Below are positions 1-5,807 of a DNA stretch of 20,242 nucleotides, piece after piece. How positions within the stretch are numbered: the first letter of the stretch is position 1; every line of letters begins with the position of its first letter. The notes under the pieces were generated by a model, which was not told the DNA's origin, did not search any database, and saw only the letters and a program-made list of their open reading frames with translations. Both the position numbers and the translations under genes were made by a program. Source of the stretch: Acidobacteriota bacterium (lineage in GTDB: Bacteria; Acidobacteriota; Blastocatellia; Pyrinomonadales; Pyrinomonadaceae); assembly GCA_024640445.1 (NCBI GenBank), contig JAHEEZ010000038.1, positions 1-20,242 of the forward strand, read 5' to 3'.

Positions 1-686
1 AACAGCAGACCCGCTGGTACGAGGCGGTCGAGAAGATACCCGACGGCCCGACGGTGCGGTTGATGCAGGACGTCGCGAAACAGCACGGGATGGTGTTGAT
101 AGTTCCTATTTATGAAGAGGAAATGTCAGGGATCTACTACAACACGGCGGCAGTGATCGACGCTGATGGGAAATATCTCGGCAAGTACCGCAAGAACCAC
201 ATCCCGCACGTCGCGCCGGGATTCTGGGAAAAGTTCTATTTCAGGCCCGGGAACCTGGGCTATCCCTGTTTCGATACGGCTGTCGGGCGAATAGGCGTGT
301 ATATCTGCTACGACCGGCACTTCCCGGAAGGTGCGCGGGCGCTTGGGCTAAACGGCGCGGAGATCATATTCAATCCTTCGGCGACGGTCGCGGGGCTTTC
401 CGAATACCTTTGGAAGCTCGAACAGCCGGCGCACGCCGTCGCGAACGGATACTTTGTAGGAGCTATCAACCGTGTCGGACACGAGCAGCCATGGGACATA
501 GGTGAGTTTTACGGGCAGAGTTATTTCTGCGATCCAAGGGGACAGATCATCGCCGAGGCTTCGAGAGACAAGGACGAACTTGTCGTCGCGGACCTGGATA
601 TGGATCTTATCCGGGAGGTGAGGAATACCTGGCAGTTCTTCCGGGACAGAAGGCCGGATACCTACGAATCGCTCGTCGCGGATTAG
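1..686 (+). CDS. Beta-ureidopropionase-like carbon-nitrogen hydrolase (nitrilase superfamily), 5' end missing
   Basis: The reading frame is open from base 3 to the TAG at 684-686, so the gene enters from outside the window; the GTG at 54 lies inside the domain and is not the start. The visible 227 residues are the central and C-terminal nitrilase fold. The catalytic lysine is the second K of KYRKNHIPH (codon 192-194) and the nucleophilic cysteine is in YICYDRHFPEG (codon 306-308); the first catalytic glutamate should lie upstream. The stretches FNPSATVAGLSEYLWKLEQP and WQFFRDRRPDTY resemble enzymes that hydrolyse N-carbamoyl-beta-alanine, the last step of reductive uracil/thymine breakdown. 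The preT and preA genes downstream support that substrate. N-carbamoylputrescine or N-carbamoyl-D-amino acid amidase are less likely alternatives. Confidence 0.88.
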   Translation, partial: QQTRWYEAVEKIPDGPTVRLMQDVAKQHGMVLIVPIYEEEMSGIYYNTAAVIDADGKYLGKYRKNHIPHVAPGFWEKFYFRPGNLGYPCFDTAVGRIGVYICYDRHFPEGARALGLNGAEIIFNPSATVAGLSEYLWKLEQPAHAVANGYFVGAINRVGHEQPWDIGEFYGQSYFCDPRGQIIAEASRDKDELVVADLDMDLIREVRNTWQFFRDRRPDTYESLVAD

Positions 687-695
687 GGAGTTTCT

Positions 696-725
696 GCCGC
701 GGATTAGCGCGGAGGACGCGGATAG
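696..725 (+). repeat. Dispersed 30-bp GC-rich repeat (GCCGCGGAT...ACGCGGATAG), copy 1
   Basis: This copy matches bases 18831-18860 at about 27 of 30 positions in the same orientation. It begins 9 bases after the nitrilase stop. A diverged inverted copy lies at 843-873. The unit carries imperfect CCGCGG/GCGCGG symmetry. No coding role is visible. Confidence 0.7.
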
Positions 726-842
726 AAGAGGATCTTTTATAACTTTTAGGGGTACTGCGAAAATTTCTCAGGAATCCGATCGCTTGGCGAAACTTATCTT
801 TTCTACGTCTGTGTTCATCAGTGTCCATTTCCCGAATTCCTA

Positions 843-873
843 AATCCGCGTTTTCCGCGAACATCAGCGGCAG
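843..873 (-). repeat. Inverted, diverged copy of the GCCGCGGAT...ACGCGGAT repeat
   Basis: Read on the minus strand this gives a GCCGCTGAT start and a GCGGAAAACGCGGATT end, close to the copies at 696-725 and 18831-18860. It abuts the Rid gene start at 884. Just upstream, 806-831 holds a TCTGTGTTCATCAGTGTCC-type segment related to the elements at 3432-3493 and 3967-4029, so the 686-884 spacer is almost entirely repeat-derived. Confidence 0.6.
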
Positions 874-883
874 AATTGCCAAA

Positions 884-1270
884 ATGAAAGAGAGAAGGAC
901 ATATTCATCAGGGCAAAAATGGGAGTTGATCGTCGGCTATTCCCGCGCCGTCCGCGTCGGAGACCGAATCTATGTGACCGGTACGACGGCGACGGACGAG
1001 CACGGCAACATCGTCGGCGAGGGCGACGCGTATGCACAAACCGTCCAGGCGATCAGGAATATCGAGAAGGCTTTGCTGGCGCTCGATGCTTCTCTTGAAC
1101 ATGTGGTGCGGACGCGCATCTTCGTAACGGATATTTCCCGGTGGGAGGAATACGGCCGAGCTCACGGTGAGTTTTTCGAGGGCATCATGCCGGCGACCAC
1201 AATGGTAGAGGTCTCCGCGTTGATCGACCCCAGAATGCTTGTCGAGATCGAGGCGGACGCGGAGCATTGA
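884..1270 (+). CDS. Rid/YjgF-YER057c-UK114 family protein lacking the catalytic arginine
   Basis: I chose the ATG at 884 (128 residues, normal for the family) because the longer frame from GTG 821 would add 21 residues encoded by a dispersed repeat. Family signatures are GYSRAVRVGDRIYVTGTTA (18-36), YAQTVQAIRNIEKAL (50-64), VVRTRIFVTD (74-83) and VEVSALIDPRMLVEIEADA (108-126). In RidA the arginine that contacts the enamine/imine carboxylate sits in VEVARLP; here the aligned residue is Ala112, while the following VEIE is kept. True RidA deaminase activity is therefore doubtful, as for Rid subfamilies without the arginine. It lies between nitrilase and preT. The oxidative Rut pathway uses a Rid protein (RutC), but the reductive route makes no aminoacrylate, so the role here is unknown. 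Confidence 0.87.
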   Translation: MKERRTYSSGQKWELIVGYSRAVRVGDRIYVTGTTATDEHGNIVGEGDAYAQTVQAIRNIEKALLALDASLEHVVRTRIFVTDISRWEEYGRAHGEFFEGIMPATTMVEVSALIDPRMLVEIEADAEH

Positions 1271-1302
1271 ACGGTGAGCGGTAAGCAGTGAGCGACTGGA
1301 GC

Positions 1303-1320
1303 GCGGGCAGCCTTGCCCGC
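1303..1320. repeat. Short perfect hairpin, GCGGGCA/TGCCCGC
   Basis: A perfect 7-bp stem (1303-1309 with 1314-1320) closes a GCCT loop, 33 bases after the Rid stop. No T-run follows on either strand, so it is not a typical terminator. It resembles the GGGCAGG/CCTGCCC hairpin inside preT in size and composition, but I cannot show common origin. Confidence 0.5.
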
Positions 1321-1355
1321 CATGAGCGAAGCGAAAGAAGCTTGGTAAGCAGAAT

Positions 1356-1393
1356 GTGTCAGTAGCCCGACCGTCAGGGAGGGCTCCTGTCAG
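1356..1393 (-). repeat. 38-bp hairpin element, copy 1 (inverted relative to copies 2-4)
   Basis: Outer arms GTGTCAGTAGCCC (1356-1368) and GGGCTCCTGTCAG (1381-1393) form an imperfect 13-bp stem around a 12-base loop. The central 22 bases (1364-1385) reverse-complement to match 2022-2043 at 21 of 22 positions. With copy 2 it brackets the GNAT gene as an inverted pair. Confidence 0.8.
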
Positions 1394-1430
1394 CAGTCAG
1401 TTGGAACATGTTCGATAGGATTGTCAGGAG

Positions 1431-1988
1431 ATGACCAGTTGGAAAGAAAAGTGGGATTCGTTGGTCGGACAGCACCGTCCAGATTCCAATTTTAGAAAGG
1501 AACTTGAGAGCGACCGTCTCGGCGTCCGCGCTGTCAACGAGGCAGCCTTCGAAACGACGGCCGAAGCGCACCTGGTGGATCTTTTGAGGGATCAGGCAAG
1601 CCCTTATATTGCTTTAGTGGAGGAGAAGGACGGCCTCATACGCGGGCATATCGTCTTTACACCTGTCACTCATGAGGAAAGGCCCGACTTGAAGATTTTA
1701 GGTCTTGGACCGATGGCGGTGCTTCCTGAATTCCAGCGAGGGCGGATCGGAACAGTGCTCGTTCTGGAAGGATTGGACCGCTGCACCGCAAACGGTTTTG
1801 GCGCGGTAATCCTGGTTGGGCATCCGGCATACTATCAGCGATTCGGATTCGTCCCTGCTTCCCGATTCGGCCTCAAATGTCAGTACGACGTGCCGGACGA
1901 TGTTTTTATGGCTATTGAACTTGAAGAAGGGTATCTTTCCAACGCGGCGGGCCTCGTGAAGTATCACCCGGCGTTCTCTGAAGTATAA
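1431..1988 (+). CDS. GNAT family N-acetyltransferase (YhbS-like)
   Basis: This 185-residue protein has the GNAT acetyl-CoA site: LGLGPMAVLPEFQRGRIG (about 90-107) with QRGRIG as the pyrophosphate-binding loop. HPAYYQRFGFVPASRFGL (131-148) and VFMAIELEEG are typical of the YhbS group. The substrate cannot be read from sequence. The first ~20 residues (MTSWKEKWDSLVGQHRPDSN) precede the usual family start near FRKELESDRLGVRAVNEAAF, so the start is uncertain; at 1431 an AGGAG directly abuts the ATG and a GATAGGA lies about 10 bases upstream. Two 38-bp hairpin elements in opposite orientation flank the gene (1356-1393, 2014-2051), suggesting later insertion into the pyrimidine cluster rather than a pathway role. 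Confidence 0.88.
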   Translation: MTSWKEKWDSLVGQHRPDSNFRKELESDRLGVRAVNEAAFETTAEAHLVDLLRDQASPYIALVEEKDGLIRGHIVFTPVTHEERPDLKILGLGPMAVLPEFQRGRIGTVLVLEGLDRCTANGFGAVILVGHPAYYQRFGFVPASRFGLKCQYDVPDDVFMAIELEEGYLSNAAGLVKYHPAFSEV

Positions 1989-2013
1989 GGAGTCCATTTC
2001 GATACAGTGTGCA

Positions 2014-2051
2014 GTGTCGGTAGCCCTCCCTTACGGTCGGGCTTCTGACAC
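2014..2051 (+). repeat. 38-bp hairpin element, copy 2
   Basis: Arms GTGTCGGTAGCCC (2014-2026) and GGGCTTCTGACAC (2039-2051) pair over 13 positions with one wobble and one mismatch around the loop TCCCTTACGGTC. It ends 18 bases before the preT start and may form in the leader of its mRNA. It is inverted relative to the copy upstream of the GNAT gene. Confidence 0.82.
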
Positions 2052-2069
2052 AGATATGAATTTTACGTA

Positions 2070-3434
2070 ATGAAATCCAAACTCTCCAAAGACCAGATCG
2101 AAAAGAACTTCGCAGAGATCAATCCGCGGATGTCGAAGGCGGAGGCGAAGTTCGAGTCGAACCGATGCCTGTTCTGCTACGACGCGCCCTGCACACGCGC
2201 CTGCCCGACGCACATCGACGTCCCGGCTTTCATAAAGAAGATCGCAACCGACAATCTGAAAGGCTCGGCACGCGTTATCTTCGACGCTAACCCGATCGGC
2301 GCGACGTGCGCGCGCGTCTGCCCCGTCGAGGCTCTCTGCGAAGGCGCGTGCGTCGAGAAGACCCTTATGGAAAAGCCGATCGAGATCGGCAGGCTTCAGA
2401 GATACGCGACAGACACGATCACCGGGAACGGCGCGCACGTCTTCGAAGCGGGCGACCCTAACGGAATGTCGGTCGGCGTTATCGGAACGGGACCCGCGGG
2501 GCTTTCGGCTGCGACTTACCTGGCAAGGCTCGGCTACAAGGTAACGATGTACGAGAAAAAGGCGCTTGCGGGCGGACTCGATACTTATGGAATGGCCGAG
2601 TACAAGATGTCGCAGAAGATCGCGCTCGACGAGGTGAGGCTGGTCGAATCGTTGGGAGTTGAGATCAAAGTAGACACCGCGATCGTTGCAGGAGATGTAG
2701 GGGCAGGTCTTGTGCCTGCCCAACGCGACGAATGTCGCGAGATCGGCTTTTCCTCGTTGTTCGAATCCCACGACGCTGTCTTCCTAGGCATCGGCCTCGG
2801 CGCGACAAACAAGTTGAAGATCCCCGGCGAGGACCTGGATGGCGTGTTCGACGCCCTTTGGTTCATCGAGCAGATCAAGACCCGCGACTGGCACGGAATC
2901 CACGTAGGCGACACGGTCGCGGTGATCGGTGCCGGCAATACGGCGATCGACGCGGTCACGCAGGCGAAACGGCTCGGCGCCGGGAAGGTGATGATGATCT
3001 ACCGCCGTTCGGAAAACGACATATCGGCGTACGATTACGAATACGAATTGGCGAAGAAGGACGGGATCGATTTCTTTTGGCACAGTTCGCCGATCGAGAT
3101 CCTGGGCGACGGCAAAGTGGAGGCGCTCAGATGCCGCCTGAATGACGGCTCGGACGAGATCTTTGATATCCGCTGCGACATGGTCGTGAAAGCGATCGGT
3201 CAGGAGAAGCAGAAGAGTTTCTTTGACTCGGTCGGGATCGATACGGACGAGAAGGGCCGGGTCGTGGTAGCCGGCAACAGGATGACGACCCGCGAGAACA
3301 TCTTCGCTGGGGGCGACTGCGTGAATGGCGGAAAGGAAGCGGTTGACGCATCGCAGGCAGGAAAGCTGGCGGCGATGGGCATCCACGAGAAGCTGACGGG
3401 AATGACTGTCTCCTTCGCCGGCTCGGGGAGATAG
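2070..3434 (+). CDS. preT: NAD-dependent dihydropyrimidine dehydrogenase subunit PreT (flavoprotein electron-input subunit)
   Basis: PreT carries FAD and Fe-S clusters and passes electrons between NAD(H) and PreA in uracil/thymine reduction. The 454 residues begin with the Fe-S domain typical of GltD-like proteins: CLFCYDAPCTRAC gives Cys33, 36, 41 and 45, and a second set at Cys80, 84, 90 and 94. The FAD loop GTGPAG is at 139-144, the NAD(P) loop GAGNTAID at 287-294, and the C-terminal FAD motif ENIFAGGDC near 410-418. Residues 210-224 (VGAGLVPAQRDECRE) do not look like family sequence: they are encoded by a palindromic repeat inserted in frame in the linker before IGFSSLFESHDAVFLGIGLG. The stop TAG overlaps the start of another repeat. 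preA follows after 605 bases. Another GltD-like oxidoreductase is the only real alternative, and preA argues against it. Confidence 0.93.
   Translation: MKSKLSKDQIEKNFAEINPRMSKAEAKFESNRCLFCYDAPCTRACPTHIDVPAFIKKIATDNLKGSARVIFDANPIGATCARVCPVEALCEGACVEKTLMEKPIEIGRLQRYATDTITGNGAHVFEAGDPNGMSVGVIGTGPAGLSAATYLARLGYKVTMYEKKALAGGLDTYGMAEYKMSQKIALDEVRLVESLGVEIKVDTAIVAGDVGAGLVPAQRDECREIGFSSLFESHDAVFLGIGLGATNKLKIPGEDLDGVFDALWFIEQIKTRDWHGIHVGDTVAVIGAGNTAIDAVTQAKRLGAGKVMMIYRRSENDISAYDYEYELAKKDGIDFFWHSSPIEILGDGKVEALRCRLNDGSDEIFDIRCDMVVKAIGQEKQKSFFDSVGIDTDEKGRVVVAGNRMTTRENIFAGGDCVNGGKEAVDASQAGKLAAMGIHEKLTGMTVSFAGSGR
2697..2741 (+). repeat. In-frame palindromic element inside preT (double hairpin)
   Basis: Two perfect hairpins lie in a row: GGGCAGG/CCTGCCC (2701-2707 with 2715-2721, loop TCTTGTG) and CGCGAC/GTCGCG (2724-2729 with 2734-2739, loop GAAT). 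The first 24 bases match the intergenic copy at 18678-18701 (about 20 of 24) and resemble the minus-strand copy at 12474-12497. The 45 bases are 15 codons, so the frame is kept. The element adds VGAGLVPAQRDECRE in a linker between the FAD and NAD motifs. Confidence 0.78.
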
Positions 3435-3493
3435 CCGCGAATTTCACGAATTTCACGAAAAGGGAGACGCATTGGACACAGATGGACACGGAT
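3432..3493 (+). repeat. ~62-bp dispersed element, left copy of an inverted pair around the zinc-ribbon gene
   Basis: The element starts on the preT stop codon and ends in GGACACAGATGGACACGGAT. The reverse complement of 3967-4029 matches along its full length, by eye about 80% including the CACGAATTT...TTTCACGAAAA part and the GGACACAGATG part. It is non-coding. Confidence 0.8.
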
Positions 3494-3558
3494 ATTGAAG
3501 AGGGCGGCGGTTAAGTAGATTCCCCAAATTTCAAGCGTCCCGAATTGAGGGTCACACT

Positions 3559-3888
3559 ATGACTTTGCAGAACTGTGTAAAGTGCAAAAAGAAGGCAATG
3601 ACGTGGCGCATAGATGGCGACGACCGGACGTGGTGGTTCTGTTCAGAATGCGAAGCGGAGATCGAAGAGGACGAGAGTAAGGAGTGTGGCTGTGGACTTT
3701 GCGGTTACCCCTCCGTCTCCTGGCTAACCGAAGAAGGAGATAGCTATTACTGGTGTTTCAACTGTAATCAAAAGACTGACAAGACGATTTACAACGAGAA
3801 CTTTCGCGAGAAGCTCGGAAAGTCGATGCAGCAGGTAATCGAGGAGTTGAGGAATCGGTCGGAACCGGAAACCAATGACACGGATTAA
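3559..3888 (+). CDS. Small hypothetical protein with two zinc-ribbon-like CxxC pairs
   Basis: This is an acidic 109-residue protein. The knuckles CVKC (6-9) and CSEC (28-31) form one likely zinc site. A second is formed by CGCGLCGYP (43-51) and CFNC (66-69), with aromatic residues (WWF, YYWCF) packed near them. The C-terminus, from NENFREKLGKSMQQVIEEL, is probably helical and ends in an acidic tail. A GAGGG lies about 8 bases upstream of the ATG. No specific family is recognised. The gene separates preT from preA and sits between inverted copies of a ~62-bp repeat (3432-3493, 3967-4029), so its presence may reflect insertion rather than a part in pyrimidine breakdown. A regulator or metal-binding accessory protein is possible but unsupported. 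Confidence 0.75.
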   Translation: MTLQNCVKCKKKAMTWRIDGDDRTWWFCSECEAEIEEDESKECGCGLCGYPSVSWLTEEGDSYYWCFNCNQKTDKTIYNENFREKLGKSMQQVIEELRNRSEPETNDTD

Positions 3889-3966
3889 CTCAAACAACAG
3901 CGGGCGGGCAGGAAAATTGACAGTACGCTGATTTGACGGCAAAGGCGCAAAAAGTATCCTGCTTTC

Positions 3967-4029
3967 ATCCGTGTACATCTGTGTCCAATTCTTCTCTCTT
4001 TTTCGTGAAATTTGTGTAATTCGTGGCTA
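3967..4029 (-). repeat. ~62-bp dispersed element, right copy of the inverted pair
   Basis: This is the inverted partner of 3432-3493. It ends 10 bases before the preA ATG, so the spacer ribosome-binding region of preA (AAAGAGACAAC) directly follows the repeat. Confidence 0.8.
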
Positions 4030-4039
4030 AAGAGACAAC

Positions 4040-5287
4040 ATGGCTGATCTAACAACAAACTTTGCAGGCATCATCTCGCCGAATCCTTTCTGGCTGGCGT
4101 CCGCGCCGCCGACGAACATGGGTTCGATGGTCGAGCGCGCATTCGACGCGGGCTGGGGAGGCGCCGTCTGGAAAACGCTCGGCGAACCGATCCGAAACGT
4201 CTCTTCCCGTCTCGCGGCGATCGACCACGGCCCGAGCCGGATGATCGGGCTCAACAATATCGAGCTGATCACAGATCGGCCATTGGACGTCAACCTCAAA
4301 GAGATCTACGAGTGCAAGAAGAAATACCCCGATAACGCGCTCATCGTCAGCCTGATGGTCGAGTCGAAGCAGGAAGCCTGGCATGAGATCGTGAAGATGG
4401 CGCAGGACGCAGGAGCGGACGGGCTTGAATTGAACTTCGGATGCCCGCACGGGATGAGCGAGCGCGGGATGGGCGCGGCAATGGGCCAGGTTCCCGAGTA
4501 CACCTGCATGGTCACCGAATGGGTGAAGGAAGTCGCGACGGTTCCGGTCATCGTCAAGCTTACGCCAAACGTAACCGACATCAACTATCCGGCCGAAGCC
4601 GCCGTAAAAGGCGGCGCGGACGCTTTGTCATTGATCAACACCATCAATTCGGTCATCGGCGTCGATCTCGACACGATGGTCCCGCACCCGAATGTCAATG
4701 GAAAAGCGGCGCACGGCGGTTACTGCGGACCGGCGGTCAAACCGATCGCGTTGAACATGGTCTCGGAGCTCGCCCGCAACGAGAAAGTGACCATACCGAT
4801 CAGCGGTATCGGCGGTATAACCACCTGGCAGGACGCGGCGGAATTCCTTCTCCTCGGCGCGGCCAACGTACAGGTCTGCACGGCGGTGATGCATTACGGT
4901 TACCGCATCGTCGAAGACCTGATCGACGGCCTGAACAACTATCTCGACGAAAAAGGCATTTCGAGCGTGAGCGATCTGGTCGGCAGGAGCGTGCCTCGTG
5001 TCACGACCTGGGGAAATCTGGATCTCAACTACAAGACCGTCGCCCGGGTCGACTATTCAAAGTGCATCCAGTGCAATCTATGCCACATCGCCTGCGAGGA
5101 CGGCGCGCACCAGTGTATCGATCTTGTAAAGAACGATGATGGGAAAGTATTTCCGGTGGTGGACGAAGGGGAATGCGTGGGCTGCAACTTGTGCTACCTT
5201 GTCTGCCCCGCTCCGGACTGCATTGAAATGGTGAGGCTTGACGACGGCTCGAACCCGGTAACCTGGCGGGAATTGTCGTCCGAATAA
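4040..5287 (+). CDS. preA: NAD-dependent dihydropyrimidine dehydrogenase subunit PreA
   Basis: PreA is the catalytic subunit: an FMN-binding dihydroorotate-dehydrogenase-like barrel that reduces uracil/thymine to the 5,6-dihydro form, with electrons from PreT. The protein has 415 residues, near the E. coli length. The active-site loop NFGCPHGMSERGMG contains the general-acid Cys135. The barrel runs to about residue 300, with the phosphate-binding ISGIGGI segment near 255. The C-terminus carries two [4Fe-4S] ferredoxin motifs: Cys342, 345, 348, 352 and Cys379, 382, 385, 389. The shape matches the C-terminal part of eukaryotic dihydropyrimidine dehydrogenase. The gene is separated from preT by a repeat-flanked small gene but keeps the same direction and could be co-transcribed. 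Confidence 0.95.
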   Translation: MADLTTNFAGIISPNPFWLASAPPTNMGSMVERAFDAGWGGAVWKTLGEPIRNVSSRLAAIDHGPSRMIGLNNIELITDRPLDVNLKEIYECKKKYPDNALIVSLMVESKQEAWHEIVKMAQDAGADGLELNFGCPHGMSERGMGAAMGQVPEYTCMVTEWVKEVATVPVIVKLTPNVTDINYPAEAAVKGGADALSLINTINSVIGVDLDTMVPHPNVNGKAAHGGYCGPAVKPIALNMVSELARNEKVTIPISGIGGITTWQDAAEFLLLGAANVQVCTAVMHYGYRIVEDLIDGLNNYLDEKGISSVSDLVGRSVPRVTTWGNLDLNYKTVARVDYSKCIQCNLCHIACEDGAHQCIDLVKNDDGKVFPVVDEGECVGCNLCYLVCPAPDCIEMVRLDDGSNPVTWRELSSE

Positions 5288-5308
5288 CCGATAGAAATGA
5301 ACATAAAA

Positions 5309-5349
5309 AACCGGCGCGCATCTTGTTTGCCACCTTATGCGCGCCGGTT
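5309..5349 (-). terminator. Rho-independent terminator for the small membrane protein gene, possibly also stopping preA transcripts
   Basis: A perfect 13-bp inverted repeat, AACCGGCGCGCAT (5309-5321) with ATGCGCGCCGGTT (5337-5349), encloses a 15-base loop. On the minus strand the stem is followed by a run of six T, as expected downstream of 5395-5583. On the plus strand no T-run follows, so any effect on preA transcripts rests on the stem alone. Confidence 0.8.
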
Positions 5350-5394
5350 ACGTTTGGAGGGAATGTCAAAAAGACGAACAAACCCCTTTAGGAG

Positions 5395-5583
5395 CTAGTG
5401 CTTAGGATGTACGTGTTGGTGTACCGTTACGGGAAGGACCCCCATCATTCCCATAAAGATCAACCCAATGCAAATGAAACCAAACACAACAGCAGTTTTA
5501 GCGTCTAGGCCGCCAGTCATATAGGTGACGGCGACCGCCAAGGCTACAAGTCCCCAAAGAGTTTCGTATAGTCTAATTACCAT
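5395..5583 (-). CDS. Small two-helix membrane protein with a histidine-rich tail
   Basis: The 62-residue product has two hydrophobic segments, about LWGLVALAVAVTYMTGG (9-25) and AVVFGFICIGLIFMGMMGV (31-49). Both are long enough to span a membrane. The tail VTVHQHVHPKH has four histidines in an alternating pattern that could bind a metal. A strong ribosome-binding site (GGAGGGAG on the minus strand, at 5589-5596) lies 5 bases before the ATG, and a terminator follows the stop, so this is a real gene although no named family is recognised. It is convergent with preA and divergent from the P1 peptidase gene. Confidence 0.72.
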   Translation of the reverse strand: MVIRLYETLWGLVALAVAVTYMTGGLDAKTAVVFGFICIGLIFMGMMGVLPVTVHQHVHPKH

Positions 5584-5807
5584 TCGATCTCCCTCCGTTT
5601 AAGGTCTGAGCTGCGGACCTCCGCGATTGCTCGGCAATGTTAGGGGCAATGTCCGTGCCTCGCCGCAACCCCTGTAAATACGGTGTTTTCCAATTTCACA
5701 AGTGCGGAAAAATTCGTGAAGCACATTAATGACTGCGTATTTTTTCGCGGAAAGCCTGTATTGGGATATATTTACAAGCGTCGCCATTCCTGGAGGTTCG
5801 CCGGACT

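Noticed and set aside
821..883. N-terminal extension of the Rid protein from a GTG at 821
   Set aside because: The 21 extra codons lie in a dispersed repeat and family members begin near the ATG at 884.
1303..1320. Rho-independent terminator after the Rid gene
   Set aside because: The hairpin has no T-run on either strand, so it is listed only as a repeat-like palindrome.
2031..2771. Long antisense ORF opposite preT
   Set aside because: It is a shadow of high-GC codon bias in preT, with no recognisable domain.
5599..5787. Minus-strand ORF of 62 codons in the divergent spacer
   Set aside because: No family pattern, no ribosome-binding site, and it occupies the space needed for promoters of the two divergent genes.
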